This document shows positions 29,371 to 37,938 of a DNA stretch of 64,000 nt, piece after piece. The notes under the pieces were generated by a model. It did no database searches, was not told the origin of the DNA, and saw nothing but the letters and a program-made list of their open reading frames with translations. How positions within the stretch are numbered: the first letter of the stretch is position 1; every line of letters begins with the position of its first letter. The stretch comes from Vibrio maerlii (GTDB lineage: Bacteria; Pseudomonadota; Gammaproteobacteria; Enterobacterales; Vibrionaceae): assembly GCF_003415655.1 (NCBI RefSeq), contig NZ_QRHC01000014.1:35243-99242 (forward strand). Direction: 5' to 3'. A program made the position numbers and the translations under genes.

Positions 29371-29512
29371 GCTCTCTAGCTCTCTAGCTCTCTAGCTCTC
29401 TAGCTCTCTAGCTCTCTAGCTCTCTAGCTCTCTAGCTCTCTAGCTCTCTAGCTCTCTAGCTCTCTAGCTCTCTAGCTCTCTAGCTCTCTAGCTCTCTAGC
29501 TCTCTAGCTCTA
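29371..29512. repeat. Tandem array, 17 copies of GCTCTCTA
   Basis: Seventeen exact copies of the 8-base unit GCTCTCTA at 29371-29506, followed by a degenerate unit GCTCTA (29507-29512) whose complement TAG is the mgtE stop codon. The array lies between the mgtE stop and its terminator, hence in the mgtE 3' UTR. Perfect copies point to recent slippage; copy number should vary between strains. Confidence 0.97.
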
Positions 29513-30865
29513 TATCAAAATCGTCGCTAGGCCCAAGAACACAGATAAACCAATCACATCCGTCACGGTCGTCAATGCCATCCCCCCGGCAAGGGCAGGG
29601 TCGATGTTCATCTTCTTGAGCATAATTGGAATGGTTACACCTGCGATACCTGCTACCAATAAGTTAGTCATCATAGCTGCGGAAATGATGCCGCCAAGCA
29701 TCCAGTTCCCCTTCCAAACGACAACAATACCACCGATGATCAGTGCCCATAGCAAGCCGTTTAAGAAGCCGATTGCCGCTTCTTTTAGTAGAAGTTCACG
29801 CTTGTTACTGTCACCGATATGACCTAACGCAAGGCCACGAATAACCAGTGCCACGGTTTGGTTACCTGCAACACCGCCCATCGATGGCACGATAGTCATT
29901 AAGACAGCTATAGCAGCCATTTGGTCTAGTGTGGCTTCAAACATGTTGGAAACAGACGCTGCAGCTAGAGCCGCAAGCACATTGGCACCAAGCCACACAC
30001 TGCGCTTGCGTGCGGACTTTACTACGGGTGCGAAGGTATCTTCTTCGTCATCCATACCAGCCATACTCATCATTGAGTGCTCAGCGTCTTCACGAATAAC
30101 ATCAACCACGTCATCGATGGTGATACGGCCAACTAGGTGGTGCTTATCATCAACGATAGGTGCAGATACCCAGTCACGACGCTCAAACAGGCTAGCGACA
30201 TCGGTAGCACTAGTATCGACCGAGATCGCTTCGTCGGCATCATCCATGACTTCTGAAACTTTTACGTCTGGCTGAGTAGTCAGAATAGTCATGAGAGACA
30301 GATGACCGGTGAGCTCACCATCTTCGTCGACAACATATAGAGCATCGGTTGCTTCTGGCAACTCACCTTTCATACGCAGGTAACGCAAGACTACTTCGAT
30401 CTCGACGTCACTACGGATAGTAATAACATCGGTGTTCATCAAACCACCGGCAGTATCCTCAGGATAGGATAGGGCGGTCTCAACTCGGTGCCTTTCATCG
30501 CTGTCCATCTGCGATAGAACTTCGCGAGAAAGGTCGTCAGGTAAGCTACGAAGTACGTAAGCAAGGTCATCGGTATCCATACCCTCAGTCGCTTCCGCAA
30601 GCTTCTCCGGTGCCATTTTGGATACAAGGCTGTCTTTTACGTCCTCGTTGAGTTCGTCGAGGATATCACCGTAATCTTCTGGATCAGTTAATTGCCAAAG
30701 AACATCACGGCTTTTACGTGGGGAAGCTTCAAGCAGGTGTGCGATGTCTTCCGGTTCCATGTCTTGAAGTTGTCTACGTACATGGACAAATCGGCCGTTT
30801 TCTAGCGCTTCGCTAACTTCTTGGAGAGTTTGGTGGGCTTGGTCAAATTCTAATTGCTCTGCCAT
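29510..30865 (-). CDS. mgtE: Magnesium transporter MgtE
   Basis: Mg2+ channel of 451 residues. The N-domain (about 20-130, ALENGRFVHVRRQLQDMEP) is followed by two CBS domains (about 135-255, MNTDVITIRSDVEIEVVLRYL and ISVDTSATDVASLFERRDWV), the plug helix, and five transmembrane helices from about 285 to the end, with the conserved GGVAGNQTVAL and GGMALTTVTDVIG segments. Cytosolic Mg2+ bound to the N and CBS parts closes the channel in this family. It is last after npr on the minus strand, with a 105-base gap. Confidence 0.96.
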   Translation of the reverse strand: MAEQLEFDQAHQTLQEVSEALENGRFVHVRRQLQDMEPEDIAHLLEASPRKSRDVLWQLTDPEDYGDILDELNEDVKDSLVSKMAPEKLAEATEGMDTDDLAYVLRSLPDDLSREVLSQMDSDERHRVETALSYPEDTAGGLMNTDVITIRSDVEIEVVLRYLRMKGELPEATDALYVVDEDGELTGHLSLMTILTTQPDVKVSEVMDDADEAISVDTSATDVASLFERRDWVSAPIVDDKHHLVGRITIDDVVDVIREDAEHSMMSMAGMDDEEDTFAPVVKSARKRSVWLGANVLAALAAASVSNMFEATLDQMAAIAVLMTIVPSMGGVAGNQTVALVIRGLALGHIGDSNKRELLLKEAAIGFLNGLLWALIIGGIVVVWKGNWMLGGIISAAMMTNLLVAGIAGVTIPIMLKKMNIDPALAGGMALTTVTDVIGLSVFLGLATILI

Positions 30866-30970
30866 TTATGCCCCCTGAAGGTGGATATGAATAATGATCG
30901 AATAGTAACTTAATTCTAATCGCTATTTAATAAGATATTGTTAAATAGACGAATTAAATGTCCTTAGGGG

Positions 30971-31246
30971 TTACTCGTCTTCTTCAAACTTGTTTTCGAT
31001 AAGATCGCAGACCGCGGTTAGTGCTTCTTGAGCTTGGGCTCCTTCTGCATTGATTGTCACGTGTTCACCTTGAGCGGACTCAAGGAGCAGTAAACCCATC
31101 ACACTGTCAGCGGTGACTTCTCTATCTTCATGATTGATTAAGGTTAGTGTCGCATCATAGCTTTGTGCAAGTTCGACGAGTTTGATTGCTGCTCGAGCAT
31201 GAAGGCCGAGCTTGTTTTGAATTAAAACGGTTCGAGTCGTTGGCAT
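30971..31246 (-). CDS. npr: Nitrogen-PTS phosphocarrier NPr (PtsO)
   Basis: HPr-like protein of 91 residues. The phosphorylated His16 sits in LGLHARAAIKLVEL, and the second conserved site is ADSVMGLLLLESAQG. It passes phosphate from PtsP to EIIANtr (ptsN, 0.9 kb upstream in the same cluster). The gene begins 9 bases after rapZ, so they are co-transcribed. Confidence 0.96.
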   Translation of the reverse strand: MPTTRTVLIQNKLGLHARAAIKLVELAQSYDATLTLINHEDREVTADSVMGLLLLESAQGEHVTINAEGAQAQEALTAVCDLIENKFEEDE

Positions 31247-31255
31247 ATTATTGGG

Positions 31256-32152
31256 TCACTGATTGTGATGTTGTTCGAGTGAGGTGTGACGAATTTGAAC
31301 TTGATGACCTTGAGATTTGAAGTACTGTGCAACCTGTTCGGTTAGGTACACTGATCGGTGTTTACCTCCGGTACAGCCAATCGCGACGGTTAAATAACTG
31401 CGGTTGTTCTTTTCGAGCATAGGGAGCCAGTTACCGAGTACTTGCTGGATGTCTCGTTGAACCCCAATAACTTCGTCGTGACCAGATAAAAAGTCTTGGA
31501 TAGGTTTATCTAGACCGGTTAAAGGACGCAGATTCGGTTCCCAATGTGGATTGGGTAGGAAGCGAACATCGAAGACATAGTCAGCATCGTTCGGTAGCCC
31601 GTATTTGAAACCAAAGGATTCGAATACCATCACCAACTCTTGCTTTTCACGCCCTAGGACTTTGATTCGTACCGACTCACTCAGATCATGCAACGACTTA
31701 TTACTGCTATCGATAACCAAATCTGCGTGTTCTTTCATTGAGGAAAGCGCGATACGTTCTTGGGTGATCGCCTGGGCGAGAGAAGTGTTCTCACTCTGTA
31801 GAGAAAGGGGGTGAATACGACGGGTCTCGCTGTAGCGTTTAAGCAAAGTTTGTTCACTTGCATCTAAAAAGAGCACACAAACATCAAGCTGCTTCCTAAG
31901 CTGTTCTAGTTGCTTAGTGACCATTGACTCTTCTTTTGGCAGGTTGCGAATATCGATGCTTACCGCAACGTTCTGCTTACCCGCTTGTACCGAATCGACA
32001 AAGGATTGAAAAAGATTGACTGGGAGATTATCGACACAGTAATAGCCGAGATCTTCAAGTACGCGCAAGGCAACACTTTTTCCTGCACCGGATTGGCCGC
32101 TGATTACAACGAGGCGCATCTTTTGTGAAGGAGTTTGAGCGGTAGTATTCAA
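31256..32152 (-). CDS. rapZ: RNase adapter protein RapZ
   Basis: Nucleotide-binding protein of 298 residues. Walker A GQSGAGKS is at 19-26; the C-terminal domain has YLTVAIGCTGGKHRSVYLTE (phosphosugar-binding part). In E. coli RapZ senses glucosamine-6-phosphate and delivers the small RNA GlmZ to RNase E, so controlling glmS. It lies between ptsN and npr as in enterics. Confidence 0.96.
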   Translation of the reverse strand: MNTTAQTPSQKMRLVVISGQSGAGKSVALRVLEDLGYYCVDNLPVNLFQSFVDSVQAGKQNVAVSIDIRNLPKEESMVTKQLEQLRKQLDVCVLFLDASEQTLLKRYSETRRIHPLSLQSENTSLAQAITQERIALSSMKEHADLVIDSSNKSLHDLSESVRIKVLGREKQELVMVFESFGFKYGLPNDADYVFDVRFLPNPHWEPNLRPLTGLDKPIQDFLSGHDEVIGVQRDIQQVLGNWLPMLEKNNRSYLTVAIGCTGGKHRSVYLTEQVAQYFKSQGHQVQIRHTSLEQHHNQ

Positions 32153-32177
32153 AATCTGCTTCTCTTTTTTGGGCAGC

Positions 32178-32624
32178 TTACTGGGCTGTCATCACTTGAT
32201 AAAGTTCTTCATCGCTTTGAGCTTTACGCAATTGCTTTAGAACTTGTTTGTCATTGAGACGCTCTGCCATGGAAGAGAGTGTTTTTAGGTGTTGCTTACA
32301 TTGATCTTCCGGGACCAAAAGGGCGAACAAAAGGTCAACAGGGCGATTATCGATGGAATCAAACTCGATCGGTTCTTGGCATTGTAAAAGCACTGCGACA
32401 GCTTCATCACTTGAGAACATTCGAGCATGAGGGATAGCAATACCATTGCCGATGCCCGTGCTGCCCATTTTTTCTCGACTTAACATACACTCGAACAGTT
32501 CAGTGGAGCTTTGCCCTGTATGCTCAGCGACGATCTCACTGATCATCTCAAGTGCTCGTTTCTTACTTGTACACTGGACTGCACTTTTAGTGCAGTCCAG
32601 TGATAATACTTCGCTAATTTGCAT
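32178..32624 (-). CDS. ptsN: Nitrogen-PTS enzyme EIIANtr (PtsN)
   Basis: Protein of 148 residues, mannitol/fructose EIIA fold. The active His66 lies in GNGIAIPHARM, preceded by SREKMGSTGIG. It is the terminal phosphate acceptor of PtsP-NPr-PtsN, with roles in potassium, nitrogen and envelope homeostasis in relatives. It begins 2 bases after hpf. Confidence 0.96.
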   Translation of the reverse strand: MQISEVLSLDCTKSAVQCTSKKRALEMISEIVAEHTGQSSTELFECMLSREKMGSTGIGNGIAIPHARMFSSDEAVAVLLQCQEPIEFDSIDNRPVDLLFALLVPEDQCKQHLKTLSSMAERLNDKQVLKQLRKAQSDEELYQVMTAQ

Positions 32625-32626
32625 GG

Positions 32627-32914
32627 TTAGTGTTGGTTTAGTTTTTCTTTGTGTTTATTCAGTTGTCTGACGAGTTTGTCTACGAGCGAATCAATCGCAG
32701 CGTACATGCTCTCGTCTTCTGCGGTGGCATGAATGTCACCTTGGCTAACATGAAGTGTTGCTTCTGCGATTTGGTTAATTTTTTCTACGCGGAGCACAAC
32801 ATTTACATTGGTTATATGGTCGAAAAAACGTTCTAGTTTATCAAACTTTTGGTGAACGTAGTCTTGCATTGAATCGGTTAGATCAACATGGTGGCCTTGA
32901 ATATTGATTTGCAT
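32627..32914 (-). CDS. hpf: Ribosome hibernation promoting factor HPF (short form)
   Basis: 95 residues, short HPF/YfiA family (MQINIQGHHVDLTDSMQDYV, LHVSQGDIHATAEDESMYAAID, LVDKLVRQLNKHKEK). Short HPF binds the 30S decoding region and, together with RMF, forms inactive 100S ribosomes in stationary phase. The length rules out the long form with a dimerisation tail. It is 26 bases after rpoN. Confidence 0.95.
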   Translation of the reverse strand: MQINIQGHHVDLTDSMQDYVHQKFDKLERFFDHITNVNVVLRVEKINQIAEATLHVSQGDIHATAEDESMYAAIDSLVDKLVRQLNKHKEKLNQH

Positions 32915-32940
32915 AGACTTTCCTTCTTCTGTTGTTAGCC

Positions 32941-34425
32941 CTACAGCAGGCGTTTGCGCTGACTTGAAGGTGCGATACCTAAAGATTCACGGTATTTTGC
33001 AATGGTTCTGCGTGCGACCTGAATCCCTTGGTCAGCAAGTAATGCAGCAATTTTGCTGTCACTTAGAGGCTTGGCAATGTTTTCAGCTGCAACAAGCTTC
33101 TTGATCAGTGCGCGGATTGCTGTTGATGAGCACTCGCCGCCATTGTCCGTACTAACGTGACTAGAGAAGAAGTATTTCAATTCAAAAATACCCCTTGGCG
33201 TGTGCATAAATTTTTGCGTTGTGACGCGAGAGATGGTTGATTCATGCATGTCGACAGCAAGTGCAACATCATTCAATACCATCGGTTTCATCGCTTCTTC
33301 ACCGTGTTCGAAGAAATCATGCTGATGTTCAACAATGCAGCGAGCTACTTTCAATAATGTCTCGTTGCGGCTCTCAAGGCTCTTAATTAACCATTTTGCT
33401 TCTTGAAGGTTAGTACGGATGTACTGGCTATCTGCGCTGTTACCTTTGCCAAGTTGAGCGTATGTCTGGTTAACCTTTAAGCGAGGAATACTGTCTGGGT
33501 TGATGTGTACTACCCACTTGCCATTGTCTTTGAATACAGAGACATCCGGCACCACATACTCGGTTTCGTCTGGAGTGATCTTACTACCTGGGCGAGGATC
33601 GAGCTGTTGAATTAGCTTGAGTACCTCACGCAGCTCAGCTTCTTTGAGCTTACTCTCTTTGATCACCAGTTTGTAATCACGATTACCCAGTTGATCAATA
33701 TGATTAGTGAGCACCATTTTAGCTTCAGCAAGCCAAGGTGTTTCAATAGGGAATGTCGCTAGCTGCAGTAATAAACAATCTTGAAGATTAACTGATGCCA
33801 CACCAAGAGGATCAAACTGTTGAACACGTTTACGAACCGCTTCTACTTCGTCGAGTTCTAGCTCTTCATTGCCGAAGCTTTCTAAGATCTCTTCAGGAGA
33901 AACTGTGAGGTAACCGTAGTCATCAATCGCATCGATGATCGCGAGTGCGATAGTACGGTCAGTTTCGGAAAAAGGGGTGAGGTCGAGTTGCCAAAGCAGG
34001 TAGTCTTGAAGGCTTTGGGTAGTTTCACCTTGATAGACTGGCATGTCATCATCAAGGGCAATCCCAGTATTACCTGTATTTGCGCTGTAAACATCTTCCC
34101 AACTGGCATCCATTTCGAGATCAGAACTGATTTCTGATTTTTCGATGAGCTCTGAGCTGTCTTGCGCGGTTGCTTCAAACTCTTCGCTGCTGGCACTAGC
34201 CTCTTGTTCATTTGTTGTCGGCTTTTCGGCATCGTTCGATGAGGCTTCTTGGTTTGCCGGTTCTTCAACGCCTTCTTCGACATCAAGCAGTGGATTTGAA
34301 TCTAGTGCTTCTTGAATCTCTTGTTGAAGGTCAAGCGTTGACAGTTGCAACAAACGAATCGCTTGCTGCAGCTGAGGTGTCATTGCTAATTGTTGGCCTA
34401 GCTTGAGTTGTAATGATGCCTTCAT
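32941..34425 (-). CDS. rpoN: RNA polymerase sigma-54 factor RpoN
   Basis: Sigma-54 of 494 residues. Region I is Gln/Leu-rich (LKLGQQLAMTPQLQQAIRLL); region II is acidic with many Glu, Asp and Ser (about 45-115); the core-binding domain follows; the C-terminal RpoN box ARRTIAKYRESL with RRTIAKYR close to the end is intact. In Vibrio it drives flagellar, nitrogen and quorum-sensing genes. It stands between lptB and hpf. Confidence 0.97.
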   Translation of the reverse strand: MKASLQLKLGQQLAMTPQLQQAIRLLQLSTLDLQQEIQEALDSNPLLDVEEGVEEPANQEASSNDAEKPTTNEQEASASSEEFEATAQDSSELIEKSEISSDLEMDASWEDVYSANTGNTGIALDDDMPVYQGETTQSLQDYLLWQLDLTPFSETDRTIALAIIDAIDDYGYLTVSPEEILESFGNEELELDEVEAVRKRVQQFDPLGVASVNLQDCLLLQLATFPIETPWLAEAKMVLTNHIDQLGNRDYKLVIKESKLKEAELREVLKLIQQLDPRPGSKITPDETEYVVPDVSVFKDNGKWVVHINPDSIPRLKVNQTYAQLGKGNSADSQYIRTNLQEAKWLIKSLESRNETLLKVARCIVEHQHDFFEHGEEAMKPMVLNDVALAVDMHESTISRVTTQKFMHTPRGIFELKYFFSSHVSTDNGGECSSTAIRALIKKLVAAENIAKPLSDSKIAALLADQGIQVARRTIAKYRESLGIAPSSQRKRLL

Positions 34426-34596
34426 TCAGTACTAATTACCTTGTTATTATTATTTCCTTGGGCGCTGACTTTCCGTGTTTTATCGACGACGTATGTAATG
34501 GTTCTCAGCTTTCTGCTGTTTATTCTAATCAATAATTGTGCAGTATCTGTGCGCTCACTAGCAAGAAAGAACGCGGATTTCAGACCTACACTTTAA

Positions 34597-35322
34597 TCAT
34601 AGTCGGAATTGTTCGCCAAGATAAACTTGTTTAACCTGCTCATTATTGAGAACGTCCTCAGGAGAACCTTCAGCGATAAGGTGCCCTTGGCTCACGATAT
34701 AAGCACGTTCACACACGTCTAACGTTTCACGTACGTTGTGGTCGGTAATTAATACACCTAGCCCACGGTCACGCAGGTGTTCGATGATTTTCTTGATATC
34801 AATAACTGAGATCGGGTCAACACCAGCAAAGGGTTCATCAAGCAAGATAAACTGAGGGTTCGCAGCAAGTGCTCTCGCGATCTCTACACGGCGGCGCTCA
34901 CCACCGGAAAGTGCCATACCTGCGCTTTTGCGGATGTGCTGAATATGGAACTCATCCAGTAGGTCTTCAAGCTTGTCTTGCTTCTCTTCCTTGGACAATT
35001 CATTACGCGTTTGCAGAACGGCCATGATGTTATCTTCGACAGAAAGCTTACGGAATATCGATGCTTCCTGAGGTAGGTAACCAATACCAAGGCGCGAGCG
35101 ACTATGCATAGGCAAGATGCTGATGTCGTGGTCATCAATCATGATGCGGCCTTCATCGCGAGCAACAAGGCCAACGATCATGTAAAACGACGTTGTTTTA
35201 CCTGCACCATTAGGGCCTAGTAAACCAACGATCTGACCGGCTTCAACTTTGAGGCTAACGTCGGTAACAACCTTACGCTTGCCATAAGTTTTTGCTAGGT
35301 TTTCCGCTTTCAATAATGCCAT
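34597..35322 (-). CDS. lptB: LPS export ATPase LptB
   Basis: Cytoplasmic ABC ATPase, 241 residues, that powers lipopolysaccharide extraction with LptF and LptG (encoded at 59.4-61.6 kb here). Walker A GPNGAGKT is at 36-43, the signature LSGGERRR near 139-146, Walker B QFILLDEPFAGVDP, and the H-loop LITDHNVRE. It begins 3 bases after lptA. A gap of 171 bases separates it from rpoN, room for an rpoN promoter. Confidence 0.97.
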   Translation of the reverse strand: MALLKAENLAKTYGKRKVVTDVSLKVEAGQIVGLLGPNGAGKTTSFYMIVGLVARDEGRIMIDDHDISILPMHSRSRLGIGYLPQEASIFRKLSVEDNIMAVLQTRNELSKEEKQDKLEDLLDEFHIQHIRKSAGMALSGGERRRVEIARALAANPQFILLDEPFAGVDPISVIDIKKIIEHLRDRGLGVLITDHNVRETLDVCERAYIVSQGHLIAEGSPEDVLNNEQVKQVYLGEQFRL

Positions 35323-35325
35323 AGG

Positions 35326-35820
35326 TTAATTCTGCTGCGTCTGTGGCTGAAGGATTGTCGATACGCGCTTTTTACCATCGCTGTCGGCAACCAGTTTTTG
35401 CGAAGTGATTTCGTAGTTGATTTTAGAACCACGAATCTCACTGCCACCTTGTGACAACATTGCACGCTTAATCATGGTGAGTGTATCTTTAGCCATGTCG
35501 TAGTATAGCTCTTCCGCTTCACCATATAAGGTCTTACCGTCATCAGTTAGCTGAGAAAAGGTTGCGAGATCGCCGTATCCTTCAATCTCTTTAATTGCAC
35601 CGTCTTCTGGTGAACGCATCACGATGACCTTATCGGCATTGATATTAATGCTGCCTTGCTTAAGCGTTACGTCACCGATAAAAGTCACGGTGTTGCTCTT
35701 CATGTCTAGTTGTTGGCTATCTGAATCAATATACACGGGCTGCTCTGAGTCCGTTGATAACGCAAATGCATTGCCAGCCGCTAATAGACAACCGATTAGG
35801 CTAAGGTGTGAGATTTTCAT
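35326..35820 (-). CDS. lptA: LPS transport periplasmic protein LptA
   Basis: Periplasmic bridge protein, 164 residues from the ATG at 35820 (MKISHLSLIGCLLAAGNAFA, a signal peptide); AGGG on the minus strand just upstream is the ribosome binding site. An ATG at 35853 would spoil the signal peptide. The beta-jellyroll OstA segment is visible (DSDSQQLDMKSNTVTFIGDV, KQGSININADKVIV). It polymerises head to tail between LptC and LptD. The start overlaps lptC. Confidence 0.95.
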   Translation of the reverse strand: MKISHLSLIGCLLAAGNAFALSTDSEQPVYIDSDSQQLDMKSNTVTFIGDVTLKQGSININADKVIVMRSPEDGAIKEIEGYGDLATFSQLTDDGKTLYGEAEELYYDMAKDTLTMIKRAMLSQGGSEIRGSKINYEITSQKLVADSDGKKRVSTILQPQTQQN

Positions 35821-36364
35821 ATCTGCCCTGTACTTGGTTATAAAGGGTGGCATCGTTGGTGCCGAAGTTGCCTTTCATGGCATTCCCTTCCGTTTCAAAC
35901 TGTGGACCTACAAGCAGTACTTCTTGGTCAGCCCAAAAGTCCCTATTATTCAAATTAATGAAGAGCTTGTCTGTCGACATAGTATCAAATGCTGACTCTG
36001 GGAGGAGATTTCTTGCAAGTACATCATCATAGAGTGTCAGTACTTGCTCTTCTGTCAACACGCCACGCTTGGCTGTGATTTTCCACTCTTCTTCGCTGCC
36101 GAGTTTAAAAATGGTTAGCTCAGGTTGATCAAAAATCGTGTCCCCGCTTGATGCATAGTGCTCAAGGCTGGTTGAAATAACGCGATAGCTACGAACGCCT
36201 TTTTCGTTGTAGTTGATGTTCTCAAGCCCGCGACCAGTAAACATTGGCAGCTCTTGATCCGGAGCGATTTGTACCGATTCAGTATTACTTTTTTCTAACA
36301 GATAGTACCCTGCACCGCAGATAACAATAATCAGCAAGGTGTAGAGGATACGTGAGAAACTCAT
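35801..36364 (-). CDS. lptC: LPS export protein LptC
   Basis: Inner-membrane anchored protein of 187 residues with one N-terminal helix (about 6-23, ILYTLLIIVICGAGYYLL) and a periplasmic LptC domain (AKRGVLTEEQVLTLYDDV, ATLYNQVQGRYEN). It hands LPS from LptB2FG to LptA. It overlaps kdsC by 4 bases upstream and lptA downstream. Confidence 0.95.
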   Translation of the reverse strand: MSFSRILYTLLIIVICGAGYYLLEKSNTESVQIAPDQELPMFTGRGLENINYNEKGVRSYRVISTSLEHYASSGDTIFDQPELTIFKLGSEEEWKITAKRGVLTEEQVLTLYDDVLARNLLPESAFDTMSTDKLFINLNNRDFWADQEVLLVGPQFETEGNAMKGNFGTNDATLYNQVQGRYENLTP

Positions 36365-36918
36365 ATACTCAGGCCTTTGTGTACGTCTAATTCGTCACGA
36401 GCTTGTAGGATAAGGTCACAAACTTCACGCACAGCACCGTGGCCGCCTTTGATTTTAGTGACATAGTTTGCACGTTTAACAAGCAGAGGGTGGCCATCAG
36501 TTACACAGACTTTAAGCGCAACCTTCTCCATAACGGGCCAATCAATCAGGTCATCACCGACATAACCGGTTTGCTGTGCGGAGATATTGAGCTTGTCGCA
36601 GATGTCTTGATATGCCTTTACCTTGTCGTCTTGACCTTGATAGATCAATGAGATGCCCAATGCGCGCATTCGGTTTTCAACGATCTGAGACTTGCGGCCG
36701 GTGATAATGGCAATCTCAATACCTGCATTCATTAATGATTTAACGCCATAGCCGTCACGGGTGTGGAAGGTTTTGAGTTCTTCACCGTTGTTACCCATGT
36801 AGATTAGGCCGTCTGAAAATACACCATCGACATCACAAATAAGTAGTTTGATATCTTTTGCGATATCGAGAATATGTTGTTCTACCTCTCCGTAGAGGGT
36901 TGAAACGAGCTGTGTCAT
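36361..36918 (-). CDS. kdsC: 3-deoxy-manno-octulosonate-8-phosphatase KdsC
   Basis: HAD-family phosphatase, 185 residues, which removes phosphate from Kdo-8-phosphate. The nucleophile motif is LLICDVDGVFSDG (Asp29, Asp31); later motifs are IITGRKS and GDDLIDWPVM. It works directly after KdsD and KdsA in Kdo synthesis, and its ATG overlaps the kdsD stop by one base. Confidence 0.96.
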   Translation of the reverse strand: MTQLVSTLYGEVEQHILDIAKDIKLLICDVDGVFSDGLIYMGNNGEELKTFHTRDGYGVKSLMNAGIEIAIITGRKSQIVENRMRALGISLIYQGQDDKVKAYQDICDKLNISAQQTGYVGDDLIDWPVMEKVALKVCVTDGHPLLVKRANYVTKIKGGHGAVREVCDLILQARDELDVHKGLSI

Positions 36919-37889
36919 TACATCACTCCAGCTTTTAATAGGTCATGCATGTTAAGTGCGCCGACAATGCACCCTTCATCGCAAAGCATTAAGCCATTGA
37001 TGCTCTTGTCTTGCATTAGGTTCAGGCCATCAACGGCTAACATAGAAGGTGAAGCAACCGTTGGGTTTTGTGTCATCACCTCACCGATAACAGTATTGTG
37101 AATATCGATACGTTTATCCAGTATTCTGCGTAGATCACCATCGGTGAAGATTCCGAGCAATTGTTGGTTTTCATCTGCCACGGCTGTCATACCCAAGCCT
37201 TTTTGTGAGATTTCAAGCAGTGCATCTTTGATTAAAGCGTCTGGCGCTACGATTGGTAGCGCTTCACCTGTGTGCATCATATCGGATAGACGAAGCAGCA
37301 GCTTACGACCTAGAGCACCACCAGGGTGTGATAGGGCGAAATCTTCAGCAGTAAAGCCGCGAGCTTGCATCAATGAGATAGCAAGCGCATCCCCCATTAC
37401 CAATGTTGCAGTTGTACTTGCCGTTGGTGCGAGTTCAAGCGGGCATGCTTCTTCTGGTACTGTAATCTGCAGGTGAAGATCAGCCATACGAGCCATGGTT
37501 GACTGAGGTTTACCCGTCATGCTGATAATTTGGATTTTCAGGCGCTTAAGCACTGGGAATAAGCCTAGGATCTCTGAAGACTCACCTGAGTTCGAGATTG
37601 CAATCACGATGTCTTTTGGCGTGATCATTCCTAAGTCACCATGTGCCGCTTCACCTGGGTGAACAAAAAACGCCGAGGTACCCGTACTGGCTAGGGTGGC
37701 AGCAATCTTTTTACCGATGTGGCCAGACTTACCCATACCCATCACAATGACTTTACCCTCAATTTGGGTAATCGCTTGGCACGTTGCAACAAACTCATCA
37801 TTAAAGTATTGAGAAAGTTGTTGTAAACCTTTCATTTCAATATCAAGAACTTGTTGTGCAGCTTGGCGAAAATCAAACGCTTGTGACAT
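36918..37889 (-). CDS. kdsD: Arabinose-5-phosphate isomerase KdsD
   Basis: 323 residues: a SIS domain (VIVMGMGKSGHIGKKIAATL, FVHPGEAAHGDLGMI) and a pair of CBS domains (about 205-320, MHTGEALPIVAPDALIKDAL and IGEVMTQNPTVASPSMLAVD). It converts ribulose-5-phosphate to arabinose-5-phosphate, the first step to Kdo. The presence of CBS domains fits KdsD and KpsF/GutQ; synteny with kdsC and yrbG decides for KdsD. Confidence 0.96.
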   Translation of the reverse strand: MSQAFDFRQAAQQVLDIEMKGLQQLSQYFNDEFVATCQAITQIEGKVIVMGMGKSGHIGKKIAATLASTGTSAFFVHPGEAAHGDLGMITPKDIVIAISNSGESSEILGLFPVLKRLKIQIISMTGKPQSTMARMADLHLQITVPEEACPLELAPTASTTATLVMGDALAISLMQARGFTAEDFALSHPGGALGRKLLLRLSDMMHTGEALPIVAPDALIKDALLEISQKGLGMTAVADENQQLLGIFTDGDLRRILDKRIDIHNTVIGEVMTQNPTVASPSMLAVDGLNLMQDKSINGLMLCDEGCIVGALNMHDLLKAGVM

Positions 37890-37938
37890 CAGAGAATCCT
37901 TAAAAATTTAGCTGGGTAATGAATGACTAGATTAGGGT

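Noticed and set aside
29371..29512. Possible CRISPR-like array
   Set aside because: The units are 8 bases, adjacent and without spacers, and no cas gene is near; it is a simple tandem repeat.
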